A stretch of 64,000 bases of DNA from Paenibacillus alvei DSM 29. Lineage in GTDB: Bacteria; Bacillota; Bacilli; Paenibacillales; Paenibacillaceae. Positions 16,884 to 26,286 of the stretch are shown here, one piece after another. Within the stretch, counting starts at the first letter, position 1; each line of letters opens with the position of its first letter. The stretch spans positions 62,001 through 126,000 of the forward strand of contig NZ_AMBZ01000011.1 of the NCBI RefSeq assembly GCF_000293805.1. The letters are read 5' to 3'. The position numbers and the translations under genes were made by a program. The notes below the pieces were generated by a model. That model saw only the letters and a list, made by a program, of their open reading frames with translations. It was not told where the DNA came from and searched no databases.

Positions 16884-17963
16884 CTATCCTAAGAAGTAAA
16901 TGCTTTCTTTCGGAATGAGCAGGGAGATGGCTTCGCCACGCCCGCGAACCCGATGCCCTTGATTGACGAACATCGCCTTCAGCTGCTGATCCGCCACCTG
17001 CGATACATAGTTCACGCTAACACCAGTGAATTCAGATATAACCACATTGCCCGTTACGATGTTGTCGCCGATGTCATCTTGCCGCGCCTCGCGGATCGAT
17101 TCTGGGCGAATCGACAATGTCACCTTCCTGCCTGCTTCCAACGTGCAGTCTGGAGATACATTCGCTGCGAGCCCTCTCAAGCTCAGCCCGGGTGCTACGC
17201 GAACGACCGCCTCATCATTTTCAATCTGCTCTACCGTACCTTCCCACAGATTGGACTCCCCAATAAAGGAGGCAACGAATCGGTTAACAGGCCGATTATA
17301 TATTTCTTCAGGACTGCCTATCTGCTGCACAACCCCGCCCTGCATCACCATAATGCGATCAGACATTGCCATTGCCTCGGCCTGATCATGAGTGACGTAG
17401 ATAGTCGTGATCCCCAATTCTAATTGCAGTCTCTTAATTTCGATTCTCGTTTCTTCACGGAGCTTCGCATCCAGATTGGACAGCGGCTCATCAAGAAGCA
17501 AAATTTGCGGTTCTATGACCAGCGCTCGCGCCAAGGCAACACGCTGCTGCTGTCCACCGGACAATTGGTCGATGCGGCGATTGCCGTAGCCCTCCAAATG
17601 AACCTGCCGCTGCGCGCGTTCCACGCGCTCCACGACTTCTGATTTTGGAACCTTTCGCACCTGAAGGCCAAATGCAATATTTTCAAACACAGTCATGTGC
17701 GGAAATAAAGCGTAATTTTGAAATACCATTCCTGTATTGCGCTTATTCGGCGGAACCGTTGTCACATCCTGATTGCCAAATGCGATTCGCCCCTCGCTCG
17801 GAAAATAAAATCCTGCAATCATGCGCAGTGTTGTCGTTTTGCCACAGCCGCTCGGTCCGAGGAAAGTAAAAAATTCCCCCGGCTGAATTCGGATATTCAC
17901 GTCCGTAACTCCCTTAACGTTCCCGAATTGCTTACTTACATGCTCTAGTGCAACCTCTATCAA
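16884..17963 (-). CDS. ABC transporter ATP-binding protein (PotA/FbpC type)
   Basis: A 359-residue ATPase. Walker A is LGPSGCGKTTTLRMIAGF, Q-loop VFQNYALFPHMTV, signature QLSGGQQQRVALARAL, Walker B ILLLDEPLSNLDAKLR, and switch histidine IYVTHDQAEAMAM. The C-terminal 120 residues form a TOBE-like regulatory domain. Lies 66 bases after the substrate-binding protein and 11 before the permease, completing one importer. Confidence 0.93.
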   Translation of the reverse strand: MIEVALEHVSKQFGNVKGVTDVNIRIQPGEFFTFLGPSGCGKTTTLRMIAGFYFPSEGRIAFGNQDVTTVPPNKRNTGMVFQNYALFPHMTVFENIAFGLQVRKVPKSEVVERVERAQRQVHLEGYGNRRIDQLSGGQQQRVALARALVIEPQILLLDEPLSNLDAKLREETRIEIKRLQLELGITTIYVTHDQAEAMAMSDRIMVMQGGVVQQIGSPEEIYNRPVNRFVASFIGESNLWEGTVEQIENDEAVVRVAPGLSLRGLAANVSPDCTLEAGRKVTLSIRPESIREARQDDIGDNIVTGNVVISEFTGVSVNYVSQVADQQLKAMFVNQGHRVRGRGEAISLLIPKESIYFLG

Positions 17964-18029
17964 GCTGGCTCCCTCCTGTCGGTAAACTGATCAAGGTCAG
18001 GCGAAGGGCCCATCCTCCGCCTGAACACT

Positions 18030-19127
18030 TTATTTTGAACCTTTGCCCTTGATGTTCTCGTCCCAATGCTGCATCCATTCTTTTTCCTTCTGCGCCATTA
18101 CCGCCCAATCCATGTCAAGCGGCTTCAATTCCAAGCCCTTCAGCCAAGCAGGAAGCGTATCCTTGCTGATATCTGTACGCGTTGGAATCTGGAACAACTT
18201 CTCAGCCAGCTCTACCCGCAATTTAGAGTCAAAGAGGAATTCATAGAACTTCATAGCTGCCTCTTTATTCTTGGCCCCCTTCACCACACCGACGCCGTCA
18301 ACCAAAATTGGCGCTCCGCTAGCCGGATAAATAAAATCAAACGGCTGATTCTGCAATTCCTTCTGAATCATAATGTCCTGCAGGTTCCACAGTGACAGGG
18401 TGCCTTCCTCGCGAGCCAACTTCAAATACAGATTAGTCGGATCTTGAGCGTACTCCTTCGTATTGGCATCCAGCTTTTTCAGCCAGTCAAAGCCTTTCGC
18501 CGGGTCATTGGCATCCTGCTTATAAATCATCGACGAATAAATCGTTCTCATCGTGCCGGAGGCAAGCACCCCGCGAATGATGATTTTGTCCTTGTATTTT
18601 GGATCGAGCAAATCGTCCCAGTCTTTTGGGGCGTCTTCTTTTTTCAAGGCATGGGAATTGTACATAATGACCTCAGGCAGCAGCATCTCTCCATACCAGC
18701 GATCCTGGCTGTCCTTGTACAAAGCAGGAATGCTGTCAGCGAAGCTTGGCTTCACGCTTTCCAGCAGGTCTTCACCTGCTGCGGTCATCAGCGCCGATTG
18801 CGTACCGCCCCACCAGAAATCCGCCTGCGGGTTCGCCTTTTCCCCACGTACGCGCTCCAAGATTTGCTGCGCACCCATCGTGAGCACTTCTACTTCCATA
18901 TCCGGGTATTTCGCTTCGAACTTCGGGATAATTTCATCAACGACGTTTTTGTCTCTCGCTGTGTAGATAACCAGCTTTTCTTTGCCTGATGATGCTTTTT
19001 CTCCCGCTTGTTGTCCGCCTTCAGATGCAGTCCCGGAACCGCCGCCGCAAGCCGTAAGTGCCAGCATTGCAAGGACAAGCACAGAGCTCATCAACCAAGT
19101 TTTTGCGTTCCCCTTCGAATGTTTCAT
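18030..19127 (-). CDS. ABC transporter substrate-binding lipoprotein (FbpA/PotD-like)
   Basis: A 365-residue lipoprotein. Signal peptide SVLVLAMLALTACGGGSG has a lipobox LTAC near residue 27. The mature part begins with LVIYTARDKNVVDEIIPKFE, typical of the FbpA-like family that also binds organic anions, phosphonates and sugar phosphates. The start is the ATG at 19125-19127 with GGGGGAAC upstream. First gene of the leftward operon running to 8541. In this context its ligand is probably the partially deacetylated compound, but that is inferred. Confidence 0.88.
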   Translation of the reverse strand: MKHSKGNAKTWLMSSVLVLAMLALTACGGGSGTASEGGQQAGEKASSGKEKLVIYTARDKNVVDEIIPKFEAKYPDMEVEVLTMGAQQILERVRGEKANPQADFWWGGTQSALMTAAGEDLLESVKPSFADSIPALYKDSQDRWYGEMLLPEVIMYNSHALKKEDAPKDWDDLLDPKYKDKIIIRGVLASGTMRTIYSSMIYKQDANDPAKGFDWLKKLDANTKEYAQDPTNLYLKLAREEGTLSLWNLQDIMIQKELQNQPFDFIYPASGAPILVDGVGVVKGAKNKEAAMKFYEFLFDSKLRVELAEKLFQIPTRTDISKDTLPAWLKGLELKPLDMDWAVMAQKEKEWMQHWDENIKGKGSK

Positions 19128-19661
19128 GACGTTCCCCCTACCATTCATTTTTTTGATTCTGGTTTCGCACTGTATCGAATGAATTCATCTTCAATGGACG
19201 AAATGAATCTAAGCAATATGGATAAAAGCTATGCGAATGCACAATACAATAGCCTGAATTTATCCAACTAAACAGCCATGTGTGCTTGTTATTCGTCATG
19301 CGGGCAATCCCTTTTCACCCTAAAAAATCACGATTGAATTCGCCTTGCTGTTGCAGGAATACAGGGATGATCTGCTTTTTCTCTATGATGAGTGTCGGTG
19401 TGAGTAAATGCGAAGTGTGTGTATGTGTAAAATATGTAAGATGCGTAAGGTGGTAAAGTGACTAAGTAGAATATCGATCAAATGAGTAGTCGTTCTACGT
19501 TGATAAAAGGGAGAGTTGCATTTGTGAGTAGTGCATCCATCTAAGTTGGATTTCTGCAATAGAAGTAGAGTTGACTTGATGTCAATGTGATAGGTGTGAT
19601 TCTTACAAATTCTGAAGCCAGCTATGTCATAAAGCAATATGTGCGGGAAATATCGCATCAT
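19128..19661. other. 534-base gap between the operon and the ROK gene
   Basis: Holds the upstream region of the leftward operon and the 3' flank of the ROK gene. It is AT-rich, with TGTGTGTATGTGT-like low-complexity sequence around 19415-19430. Open frames here (for example 19383-19661 minus) lack a ribosome-binding site and look like chance. No clear promoter or terminator hairpin identified. Confidence 0.5.
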
Positions 19662-20840
19662 TTATCTTTGAAATTTGGCCGTAGAGGGGAAAGCCTCCAG
19701 CGTGCAATGAATAGCCCCGATCAAGCCGGCCTGATCGCCAAGCAATGCCATCTTCATGATCGGAACAGAAGGAACCCATTCATTCAGCCAATGTTGCATT
19801 TTGCGAATGCCTTCGTCCCCAATATGCAGCATTTCACCGCTTAAGATAAGCAGCGCCGGATCCATCACACTTGTTACATTCGCAATCCCATATGTCCAAT
19901 GCCGGCAGACATCATCGAATAACAATTGGGCTGCTTCGTTTCCTTGATTGGACAAATCAACAATCTGCTTGATGATGCTTGTTCCTGTCTCCATAGAAGG
20001 GAGAAGCTTAATAGCTTTATCGTAGATCGCCCTTACCGAATAATTGCGCTCGAACACGCCATACTCGCCTTTGACTTGATTGCCAATGGGCCCGATCATC
20101 ATGTATCCAATCTCGCCGCTTGCCTCATTAGCTCCTCGATATAGCTGTCCGTCAATAATCATGCCAGCGCCGATTCCCGTACCTGCATACATGTAGATGA
20201 GATTGGAATGACCTACGCCGATCCCCTTATGAAATTCACCCAGTGTCATCAAGTTTACGTCATTCTCAATGACAACAGGCAGACCCAGCGCTTCCTCGAT
20301 CTCCTTCTGCACCGGAAGTCCCATCCAGCCTGTACTGGGGGCGTAGCTGACGGTTCCGGCAGTACGTTGGGTAATTCCCGGCAGACCAAGTCCCATTCCA
20401 AGCAGACGCTCCTTCGGAAAGCCGCTTGCGGCAAGCAGTGTGTCTAGGCCCCGCCGAATGCTCTGAATTGCCGTCTCGCCATTCATGGAATGCTGTAAGT
20501 TCGTCGTGCGCGAAACGAGCATTTCCCCCTTTAAGTTCGCAATCGCCAATTGCAAAGCGCTGCCTTCAAATACCGCGCCGATGACACCATATGCATCGAA
20601 GTTATATTCCAGAAGAATCGGCTTTCTGCCGCCCTTCGATTCGCCGTAGCCGACTTCGCTGATCAAGCCTTCCATAATCATTTCATCCACTAGTGCGGAT
20701 ACGCATGGCCGGCTTAATTCCGTTAACTTCGCCAAATCGGCTCGCGATACTCGAGGGTTATCTCGCAATTGATGAAGAATTCCCTCACGGTTAATATGCT
20801 TCACCAATTTTGCGTTTCCCGTTTGGCCCCTGCCAATCAA
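19662..20840 (-). CDS. ROK-family transcriptional regulator (NagC/XylR type)
   Basis: A 392-residue protein with an N-terminal winged helix (SRADLAKLTELSRPCVSALV near residue 32) and a C-terminal ROK sugar-kinase-like domain (GLGLPGITQ, VVIENDVNLMTLGEF, IYMYAGTGIGAGMIIDG). The usual cysteine zinc motif after the E-x-G helix is replaced by NEASGEIGYMMIG, so the zinc site is absent or altered. TTG start at 20838-20840 follows GGGAGGGGGAGGG. It sits between the importer operon and the divergent MFS/oxidoreductase pair, so it probably controls one or both in response to a sugar. Confidence 0.88.
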   Translation of the reverse strand: MIGRGQTGNAKLVKHINREGILHQLRDNPRVSRADLAKLTELSRPCVSALVDEMIMEGLISEVGYGESKGGRKPILLEYNFDAYGVIGAVFEGSALQLAIANLKGEMLVSRTTNLQHSMNGETAIQSIRRGLDTLLAASGFPKERLLGMGLGLPGITQRTAGTVSYAPSTGWMGLPVQKEIEEALGLPVVIENDVNLMTLGEFHKGIGVGHSNLIYMYAGTGIGAGMIIDGQLYRGANEASGEIGYMMIGPIGNQVKGEYGVFERNYSVRAIYDKAIKLLPSMETGTSIIKQIVDLSNQGNEAAQLLFDDVCRHWTYGIANVTSVMDPALLILSGEMLHIGDEGIRKMQHWLNEWVPSVPIMKMALLGDQAGLIGAIHCTLEAFPSTAKFQR

Positions 20841-20867
20841 AAAGCCCTCCCCCTCCCATCTAAGTTA

Positions 20868-20882
20868 GTTAAAATTATTAAC
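20868..20882. promoter_or_regulatory. inverted repeat, candidate ROK operator
   Basis: GTTAA-AATTA-TTAAC, a perfect 5-base inverted repeat with a 5-base AT spacer, 28 bases upstream of the ROK start. Position and shape fit autoregulation by the ROK protein, and the site lies in the ROK-MFS divergent region. Confidence 0.5.
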
Positions 20883-21137
20883 AAAGTCTTGTTGGAGATA
20901 GTTTATTGTATGCGCTTACAAATTGTCAATCGTAAATTTCCTAAAATTTCGTATTTTTATTTTTTATCTTTTTTTGCTTCATAACAAGCTGCTGCCAGCG
21001 TCCAACACTGCAGCTATCTCCCCTACAAAGCCAAGTTATACGTTTCATGCCTAGTAGACAATGATGCTGAATATGAATATTAATAGCGTTACAGCCTAGA
21101 CATTCATCCTTTGAAAACCATGTTGAGGAGGATACAC

Positions 21138-22390
21138 ATGCAGCAAAGGCTCGTCATTCCACGCTTATCCGTCATGATGTTCATGCAGTTTTTTGTGTGG
21201 GGAGCATGGTACGCAACCGCGGGCCTCGCGCTCAGCAAATACGGCTTGTCGTCCATTATTGGAACCGCTTACTCCGTTGGTGCGATTGCATCCATTATTG
21301 CTCCATTCTTTCTTGGCATGATTGTTGACCGCTTTTTCGCCTCGGAGCAAGTAATGGGGCTCCTTCATTGCGTTGGAGGCCTGCTTCTCTGGGTAGTTGG
21401 CAAGCAAGTCGAAGCTGGCAGCGGAACGACGCTGCTGTGGATATTATTTTTGTATATGCTGTGTTATATGCCCACTCTCGCGTTAAGCAACAATGTAGCT
21501 TTTCACCATATTGCGGATGCTGCGAAGACGTTCCCTATGATCCGCGTGTTCGGCACAATCGGCTGGATTGTCGCAGGCATTTTAATTGGACAACTGGGCT
21601 ATTCGGACAGCTCCGTCATCTTCTATATTTCCGCCATCGCTTCCGTGCTTCAGGGCGTATTTAGCTTTACACTGCCTCACACCCCCGCACCTGCTAAAGG
21701 GAAGCCTTTGTCTGCCCGCGATCTGCTTTGCCTGGATGCACTCTATATGCTGAAGGATCGCAGCTACTGTATCTTTATCGTCTGTTCCATGTTGATCTGC
21801 ATCCCGCTGGCCGCCTACTATTCATTCGCTTCCCCATTTTTAGAGGCCGCTGGATTCGCCAATGTGGGCATTGTCATGACAATTGGCCAAATGTCAGAGA
21901 TCGCCTTCATGCTGCTCATTCCCTTCTTTTTCTCCGTTTCGGCATAAAAGTGATGCTTTTGGTAGGCATGCTTGCTTGGACACTCCGATACGCACTGTTT
22001 GCCTTCGGCGCGCCTGATCAGCTTGCACCGCTCATGATAATAGGCATTGCCCTTCACGGCATTTGTTATGACTTTTTCTTTGTAACCGGTTTTATTTATG
22101 CAGAGCAGCAAGCAGGCGACAAAGTAAAAGGCCAAGCGCAAAGCTTGTTGCTCCTCTTCACCCAGGGCATCGGAATCTACTTCGGTTCGCTCATTGCCGG
22201 AAGCCTGTTCAATCAGACCGTGACGACCAACGGAGCGGCGGCGCTCGAGCAATGGAAGGGATTCTGGTTGTATCCAGCTGGAGCTGCGCTCGTCGTAGCG
22301 CTGTTGTTCTTGCTGCTATTCAAGTCGAAAGAAGCAGCACCTGCTGCACATCAGCAAGGTGCTACATTAGAAAGGAGAGGAACAAAATGA
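21138..22390 (+). pseudogene. MFS transporter (nucleoside:H+ symporter-like), one frameshift
   Basis: Twelve-helix permease of about 417 residues, read in two frames. Residues 1-267 or so (FMQFFVWGAWYATAGLAL, FFLGMIVDRFFASEQV) end at a TAA near 21947. The rest (RFGIKVMLLVGMLAWTLRYA, then FFVTGFIYAEQQ) continues in another frame to 22390. One extra T in the CTTCTTTTTCTCC run near 21926-21933 joins them as PFFFLRFGIK with normal family length. GAGGAGG precedes the ATG at 21138. It overlaps the oxidoreductase start (ATGA). Likely imports a nucleoside or sugar; broken unless the base call is wrong. Confidence 0.8.
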
Positions 22391-23478
22391 ATCGTACAAA
22401 AGTAAAAGTAGCGATTTTCGGAGCGGGCTTCGTGGCAGATATACATATGGAATCCTATGCTCGATTCGTTCCAGAAGCAGAGGTTGTTGCTGTATATGCC
22501 CGAAATCGTGAAAAAGGAGAGGCCTTCGCAGCTCGGCATGGAATTCCGCAGGTGTATACAGCTATAACTGAACTGTTATCGCATTCCGAATGTGATGTGG
22601 TCGATATTTGTCTGCCGAATTCCCTTCACCATCGCGCATGCATTTCAGCCGCAAAGGCCGGCAAGCATGTCATTGTGGAGAAGCCGCTCTGCGTCACCCT
22701 GGAAGAAGCCGATGATATGATCGATGCCTGCCGAAGCGCTGGGGTAAAGCTTATGTATGCGGAGGAACTGTGCTTCGCGCCGAAATTCGAGCGGGTACGC
22801 AAGCTGGTTGAGTTGGGCGCTGTTGGTGATGTTTATATGCTGAAGCAAACAGAAAAGCATTCGGGGCCGCACAGCGACTGGTTCTATGATATCGAGCAAT
22901 CAGGCGGCGGCGTACTCATGGATCTGGGCTGCCATGCACTGCAGTGGTTCCGCTGGATGCTGGGCGGAGCCAAAGTGAAAAGCGTATATGCAACAATGTC
23001 TACGGTACGGCATGGAGCGATAACGAAGGGAGAAGATAATGCGATCACGATAGTGGAGTTCGAGAATGGCGTTACGGCCATAGCGGAGGATAGCTGGGCG
23101 AAACCTGGCGGCATGACGGACAACATAGAGGTATATGGTACGAAAGGGGTTAGCTATGCAGACTTGTTTCAAGGCAACTCTGCGCTGACCTACAGTGAGC
23201 ATGGATATGACTATGCGATGGAGAAGGCTGGCTCCACGCAGGGGTGGTCATTTACGATCTATGAAGAAGCATTTAATCAAGGATATCCACAGGAGCTGAA
23301 GCATTTCATTGCATGCGTGCAAAATGATTTGGAGCCTTGCGTGACAGGAGAGGACGGGCGAGCCGTACTCGAAATCATCTATGCGGCTTATGCATCCGCC
23401 AGATTAGGCCGCAAGATCGAGCTGCCGTTCCATGCAGAAGTGAAACGCCCTGTAGAGCTATGGCTCGAAACAGAATGA
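22387..23478 (+). CDS. Gfo/Idh/MocA-family NAD(P)-dependent oxidoreductase
   Basis: A 363-residue sugar or inositol dehydrogenase-like protein. The Rossmann motif is VAIFGAGFVADIH near residue 8 and the family EKP motif is in HVIVEKPLCVTLEEA near residue 97. A histidine in GGVLMDLGCHALQW (near residue 180) is in the usual catalytic helix. AAAGGAGAGG precedes the ATG at 22387, which overlaps the MFS stop by four bases; a longer frame beginning at 22252 lies inside the transporter. Probably oxidises the sugar taken up by the MFS partner. Confidence 0.88.
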   Translation: MNRTKVKVAIFGAGFVADIHMESYARFVPEAEVVAVYARNREKGEAFAARHGIPQVYTAITELLSHSECDVVDICLPNSLHHRACISAAKAGKHVIVEKPLCVTLEEADDMIDACRSAGVKLMYAEELCFAPKFERVRKLVELGAVGDVYMLKQTEKHSGPHSDWFYDIEQSGGGVLMDLGCHALQWFRWMLGGAKVKSVYATMSTVRHGAITKGEDNAITIVEFENGVTAIAEDSWAKPGGMTDNIEVYGTKGVSYADLFQGNSALTYSEHGYDYAMEKAGSTQGWSFTIYEEAFNQGYPQELKHFIACVQNDLEPCVTGEDGRAVLEIIYAAYASARLGRKIELPFHAEVKRPVELWLETE

Positions 23479-23523
23479 TAAGCTAAGACATCTGCTCTTG
23501 TAACAAAAAATAATGGACAAATA

Positions 23524-23572
23524 AAAAGGCTGCTGCTCTCCTGCTCGTAAGGAATGCACCAGCCTCTTTAAC
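23524..23572. terminator. terminator after the MFS/oxidoreductase pair
   Basis: Stem AAAGGCTG (from 23525) with CAGCCTCTTT near 23562-23571, enclosing a long loop. Flanked by A and T runs, so it may work on both strands. Weak but in the expected place. Confidence 0.5.
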
Positions 23573-23646
23573 GTTCCAACATTAGATATATAGTTAATTA
23601 ATTGCATTAATCTTCTCTCGTTTCATTTTCCAAGAAGACTCCCCGT

Positions 23647-24123
23647 CTACAAATTGTCCTGAATCGACTTTTGATGCCGCTTCATGTGCATTCTCCATTC
23701 GTTCATCTCTTGGTCAGACAATGTGTGGAAGGTATCTACTTTCTTGCTTGAACCGTCCTTGAAAAGGACGACGAACTTAGGAAATACGGGTATGAACAAA
23801 ATTCCTACACGTCCTTGCTCTATACGAATATCTGCTACATCAGTCCACGCGGCACGAAGCCCATATTCATTCCATATAGTCTCGTCATCGTAGGACAATA
23901 TCTTATTGTTTCGTGCAGTCAATGCCCGTAATGATACAACAAGATTGCTGCCGCAATAGGCAAACCCAATGCATGCAGCAGCTGCAAGAGCAATCCGCAA
24001 GCTGAGCGTCAATTTGAAATCGAGAATGGCCAGAGTAAGAAGGACTGCCGAAAATAGAATACAAATAAGTGCAATGAACAATTGGGCAACTGCTTTTTGT
24101 TTCCGATACACCACATGATGCAT
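23647..24123 (-). CDS. small membrane protein with two helices and a PH-like cytosolic part
   Basis: A 158-residue protein. Two hydrophobic helices (AQLFIALICILFSAVLLTLA and IALAAAACIGFAYCGSNLVV) lie near residues 13-60. A soluble beta-rich tail follows (TWTD-like WTDVADIRIEQG, VVLFKDGSSKKVDTF). Similar architecture is found in small uncharacterised Bacillales membrane proteins with bacterial PH-like domains. Not recognised by name. Monocistronic and convergent with the oxidoreductase. Confidence 0.65.
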   Translation of the reverse strand: MHHVVYRKQKAVAQLFIALICILFSAVLLTLAILDFKLTLSLRIALAAAACIGFAYCGSNLVVSLRALTARNNKILSYDDETIWNEYGLRAAWTDVADIRIEQGRVGILFIPVFPKFVVLFKDGSSKKVDTFHTLSDQEMNEWRMHMKRHQKSIQDNL

Positions 24124-24245
24124 GTTCGCATTTCTCCCTTTTCCACATGTTGTTCAGTTACTTAGCTTTCATTTCGACAGCGTGTCCCCATTCCCCTTCT
24201 CACTCCACTTGACATTGCTGCGAAGTTATGCCATATACTTCCTAA

Positions 24246-25160
24246 TTATGCGCCTGCACATTCTGTCACGTCTTCAGTATTCAATCTTTTCTGTTGGAAT
24301 AGCGTCAACTGCGGCAAACAAATACCTGCAAAAATAAGCACGATCCCTGCCCACTGCAATACGGTTACCTGCTCCCTAAGAACAAGTACAGACATAATTA
24401 CCGCCGCAGGCAGTTCAGCCGCTCCCAATATGGTTCCTAGTCCAGATCCAATCTTCGGAACTCCGATTCCGAAAAAGATGACGGGAATAATAATGCCGAG
24501 CAAGCCCATTGGCAGGCCGAACTTCCACAGGCCACTGCTCAGGGTGCCGTCAAAAATGAAGGCTGGAGGAAACATAACGAATACAACCAGCATCGCTCCA
24601 GTAATCATCGACAGGCTTTTCGTTAAAATTGGTACATCGGTTGCAACCCTTCCACTTGCGAAAATATAAACGGCAAAGGAGATCGCGGAAATCATTCCGA
24701 ATATCGCCCCTTTCCAGCTCAGCCCAGACAGTCCATGATCAGCCAAACCTCCCGCGAAGACAGTTCCCACAAGCAAAATGACAACCGAAATGACCTTCAT
24801 GCGCTCAGGGCGTGTCCGCGTAACAATAGACTCAAGCAATACACCAATCCATGTAAATTGAAATAGAAATACAACAGCGATAGATGCTGGCAATTCCCCG
24901 ACGGCAAGACCGTACGTAATTGATGTGCAGCTAACAGACAAACCACAAGCCAGCAAAACCGCTGCTTGCTTCCAACGAAGCTTATACCGTGAGAAAAGTA
25001 ATGCCATTCCAACTAGCATTAGCCATCCAAAGAAATATTGTCCCCCTACAATTTCCGGAACAGTAAATCCTTCTCTGATTCCCAGCTTCATGATCGATGA
25101 TAAGGTTCCATAGCTGCAAGCACCAAGGAATACAAGAAGTGCATACTGAAGCAATTTCAT
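24246..25160 (-). CDS. EamA/DMT-family transporter
   Basis: A 304-residue membrane protein with ten hydrophobic segments and the two-repeat layout of drug/metabolite transporters. The second repeat begins near SWKGAIFGMISAISFAVYIF. The family exports or imports amino acids, nucleobases and other small metabolites; the substrate is not evident. It is preceded by a structured leader ending in a strong terminator (25194-25224), so expression is probably controlled by transcription attenuation. Confidence 0.85.
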   Translation of the reverse strand: MKLLQYALLVFLGACSYGTLSSIMKLGIREGFTVPEIVGGQYFFGWLMLVGMALLFSRYKLRWKQAAVLLACGLSVSCTSITYGLAVGELPASIAVVFLFQFTWIGVLLESIVTRTRPERMKVISVVILLVGTVFAGGLADHGLSGLSWKGAIFGMISAISFAVYIFASGRVATDVPILTKSLSMITGAMLVVFVMFPPAFIFDGTLSSGLWKFGLPMGLLGIIIPVIFFGIGVPKIGSGLGTILGAAELPAAVIMSVLVLREQVTVLQWAGIVLIFAGICLPQLTLFQQKRLNTEDVTECAGA

Positions 25161-25193
25161 AATGATGTTAGGCTCCTCTCACTATATGCACGC

Positions 25194-25224
25194 AAAAAAG
25201 CCCCCTGCGCTATTGGCAGGGGGC
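25194..25224 (-). terminator. intrinsic terminator in the EamA leader
   Basis: On the minus strand GCCCCCTG, a 9-base loop, CAGGGGGC and TTTTTT. It stands only 34 bases before the EamA start codon, as an attenuator would. No other minus-strand gene upstream would need it. Confidence 0.85.
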
Positions 25225-25345
25225 GAACGAAACCAAAGGGATCGGGCTATGGCATTACGAGTCAGTACGTTATACCTGAGAACGCGGCCATTCACACGCC
25301 TTTGCAAAATTTCGCCTCTCTCTCCGCTGCCGGGGCTGCGAACAG
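25225..25345 (-). promoter_or_regulatory. candidate riboswitch-like leader of the EamA gene
   Basis: About 120 bases upstream of the attenuator terminator. On the minus strand it carries GGAGAGAGAGGCG (complement of 25314-25326) and TTCTCAGGTATAACG further on (CTCAGG complement at 25275-25280). The spacing GGAGAG...CTCAGG recalls half of a glycine riboswitch, but the central GCACCGAAGG-type core is not clearly present. It could be another class or a degenerate copy. Length and attenuator position support regulation; the ligand is unknown. Confidence 0.4.
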
Positions 25346-25522
25346 AGTTTGGTGCATACCGTTCTATTTATGCAACTCCATTGTAGTAAGCATCGTTCAC
25401 GATGTCAATCAATTGCTTCCCCTCCGGGCGACAGTGGAATCCAAGTAGTTCCTCCAACGACCGGCGCAACTTGTGTTACAATAGAACCATCATACGCTGT
25501 CAAAAAGGATAGGAGCGGCATC

Positions 25523-26197
25523 ATGTTAGCAATTATTTATGATTTGGAAATGACCGTGAAGCGTAAAAAAGGGGCGTTTGCCGAAATCATTGAAATTGGA
25601 GCGGTTAAGGTAACGGAGAGCGACGATAAATTCGTCATTGCCGATACGTTTCAAGCCTTCGTCAAACCGACTCTTTCCCCAAAGTTGACGGAAGATACGG
25701 TTAATTTTACAGGTATTACACAAGAGGATATTACAAACGCATCAACCCTGCAGGATGTACTGGATCAATTCATCGCATGGATCGATACAGATGACTATGC
25801 ACTCTGCTCCTGGGGCCCTGATGACAAAACACAATTTCTTAAAGAATGCCGCCAGAAGAAGATTCCTTTGCACTGGCTGCGCAACCATAACAATTTGCAG
25901 AAGCAAGTATCGACCGCTATGAAGCGTGAGCATAACCAGCAAATTGGACTCAAGTCTGCGCTGGAGGCATTGGACGTCCCGTTCGTCGGTAATCAGCATC
26001 GGGCGCTGGATGATGCCTACAACACGGCACTCATATATATCCGCATGCAGGAACACATACAACTGACTCGCAATGATGTTCAGGAGCATCCAAGCTATGA
26101 AAGCAATGTCGTATACCGGGACGATACAGGCGACGAAGAGCGAGACAATCCTTTCGCAGCGCTTGCCAATTGGAATAAGGACGAAGAAGACAAATAA
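25523..26197 (+). CDS. DEDD-type 3'-5' exonuclease (KapD-like)
   Basis: A 224-residue exonuclease of the DnaQ/RNase T fold. Motif I is IIYDLEMTVKR (D-x-E) near residue 6, motif II near residues 90-110 and motif III HRALDDAYNTA near residue 165. In Bacillus the closest type, KapD, affects the KinA sporulation pathway. The start is the ATG at 25523 after ATAGGAGCGG; a longer frame runs back into the leader of the divergent EamA gene without a site. The acidic tail after residue 190 is not conserved in the core family. Confidence 0.82.
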   Translation: MLAIIYDLEMTVKRKKGAFAEIIEIGAVKVTESDDKFVIADTFQAFVKPTLSPKLTEDTVNFTGITQEDITNASTLQDVLDQFIAWIDTDDYALCSWGPDDKTQFLKECRQKKIPLHWLRNHNNLQKQVSTAMKREHNQQIGLKSALEALDVPFVGNQHRALDDAYNTALIYIRMQEHIQLTRNDVQEHPSYESNVVYRDDTGDEERDNPFAALANWNKDEEDK

Positions 26198-26240
26198 AAC
26201 ACGGTTTGTCCCAACATATGGGGCAAACCGTGTTTTATTT
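26197..26240. terminator. strong bidirectional terminator
   Basis: AAAACACGGTTTG and CAAACCGTGTTTT flank a short loop, with A and T runs on both sides. It separates the exonuclease from the convergent aldo/keto reductase. Confidence 0.9.
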
Positions 26241-26286
26241 AAATGTTATATCTATGATTCCGTCTCAGTGTGATTGCTTTTAGCTT

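Noticed and set aside
19181-19271. 30-codon ORF (Met/Asn/Ser-rich) upstream of the binding-protein gene
   Set aside because: No Shine-Dalgarno sequence before its ATG and no neighbour on that strand; probably chance in AT-rich DNA.
19383-19661. 92-codon minus-strand ORF downstream of the ROK gene
   Set aside because: Low-complexity His/Ile/Leu-rich product without a ribosome-binding site or a family resemblance.
25225-25345. T-box leader for the EamA gene
   Set aside because: The TGGNACCGCG box is not present; the nearest sequence (GAATGGCCGCG) lacks the pairing core and no specifier loop is ev
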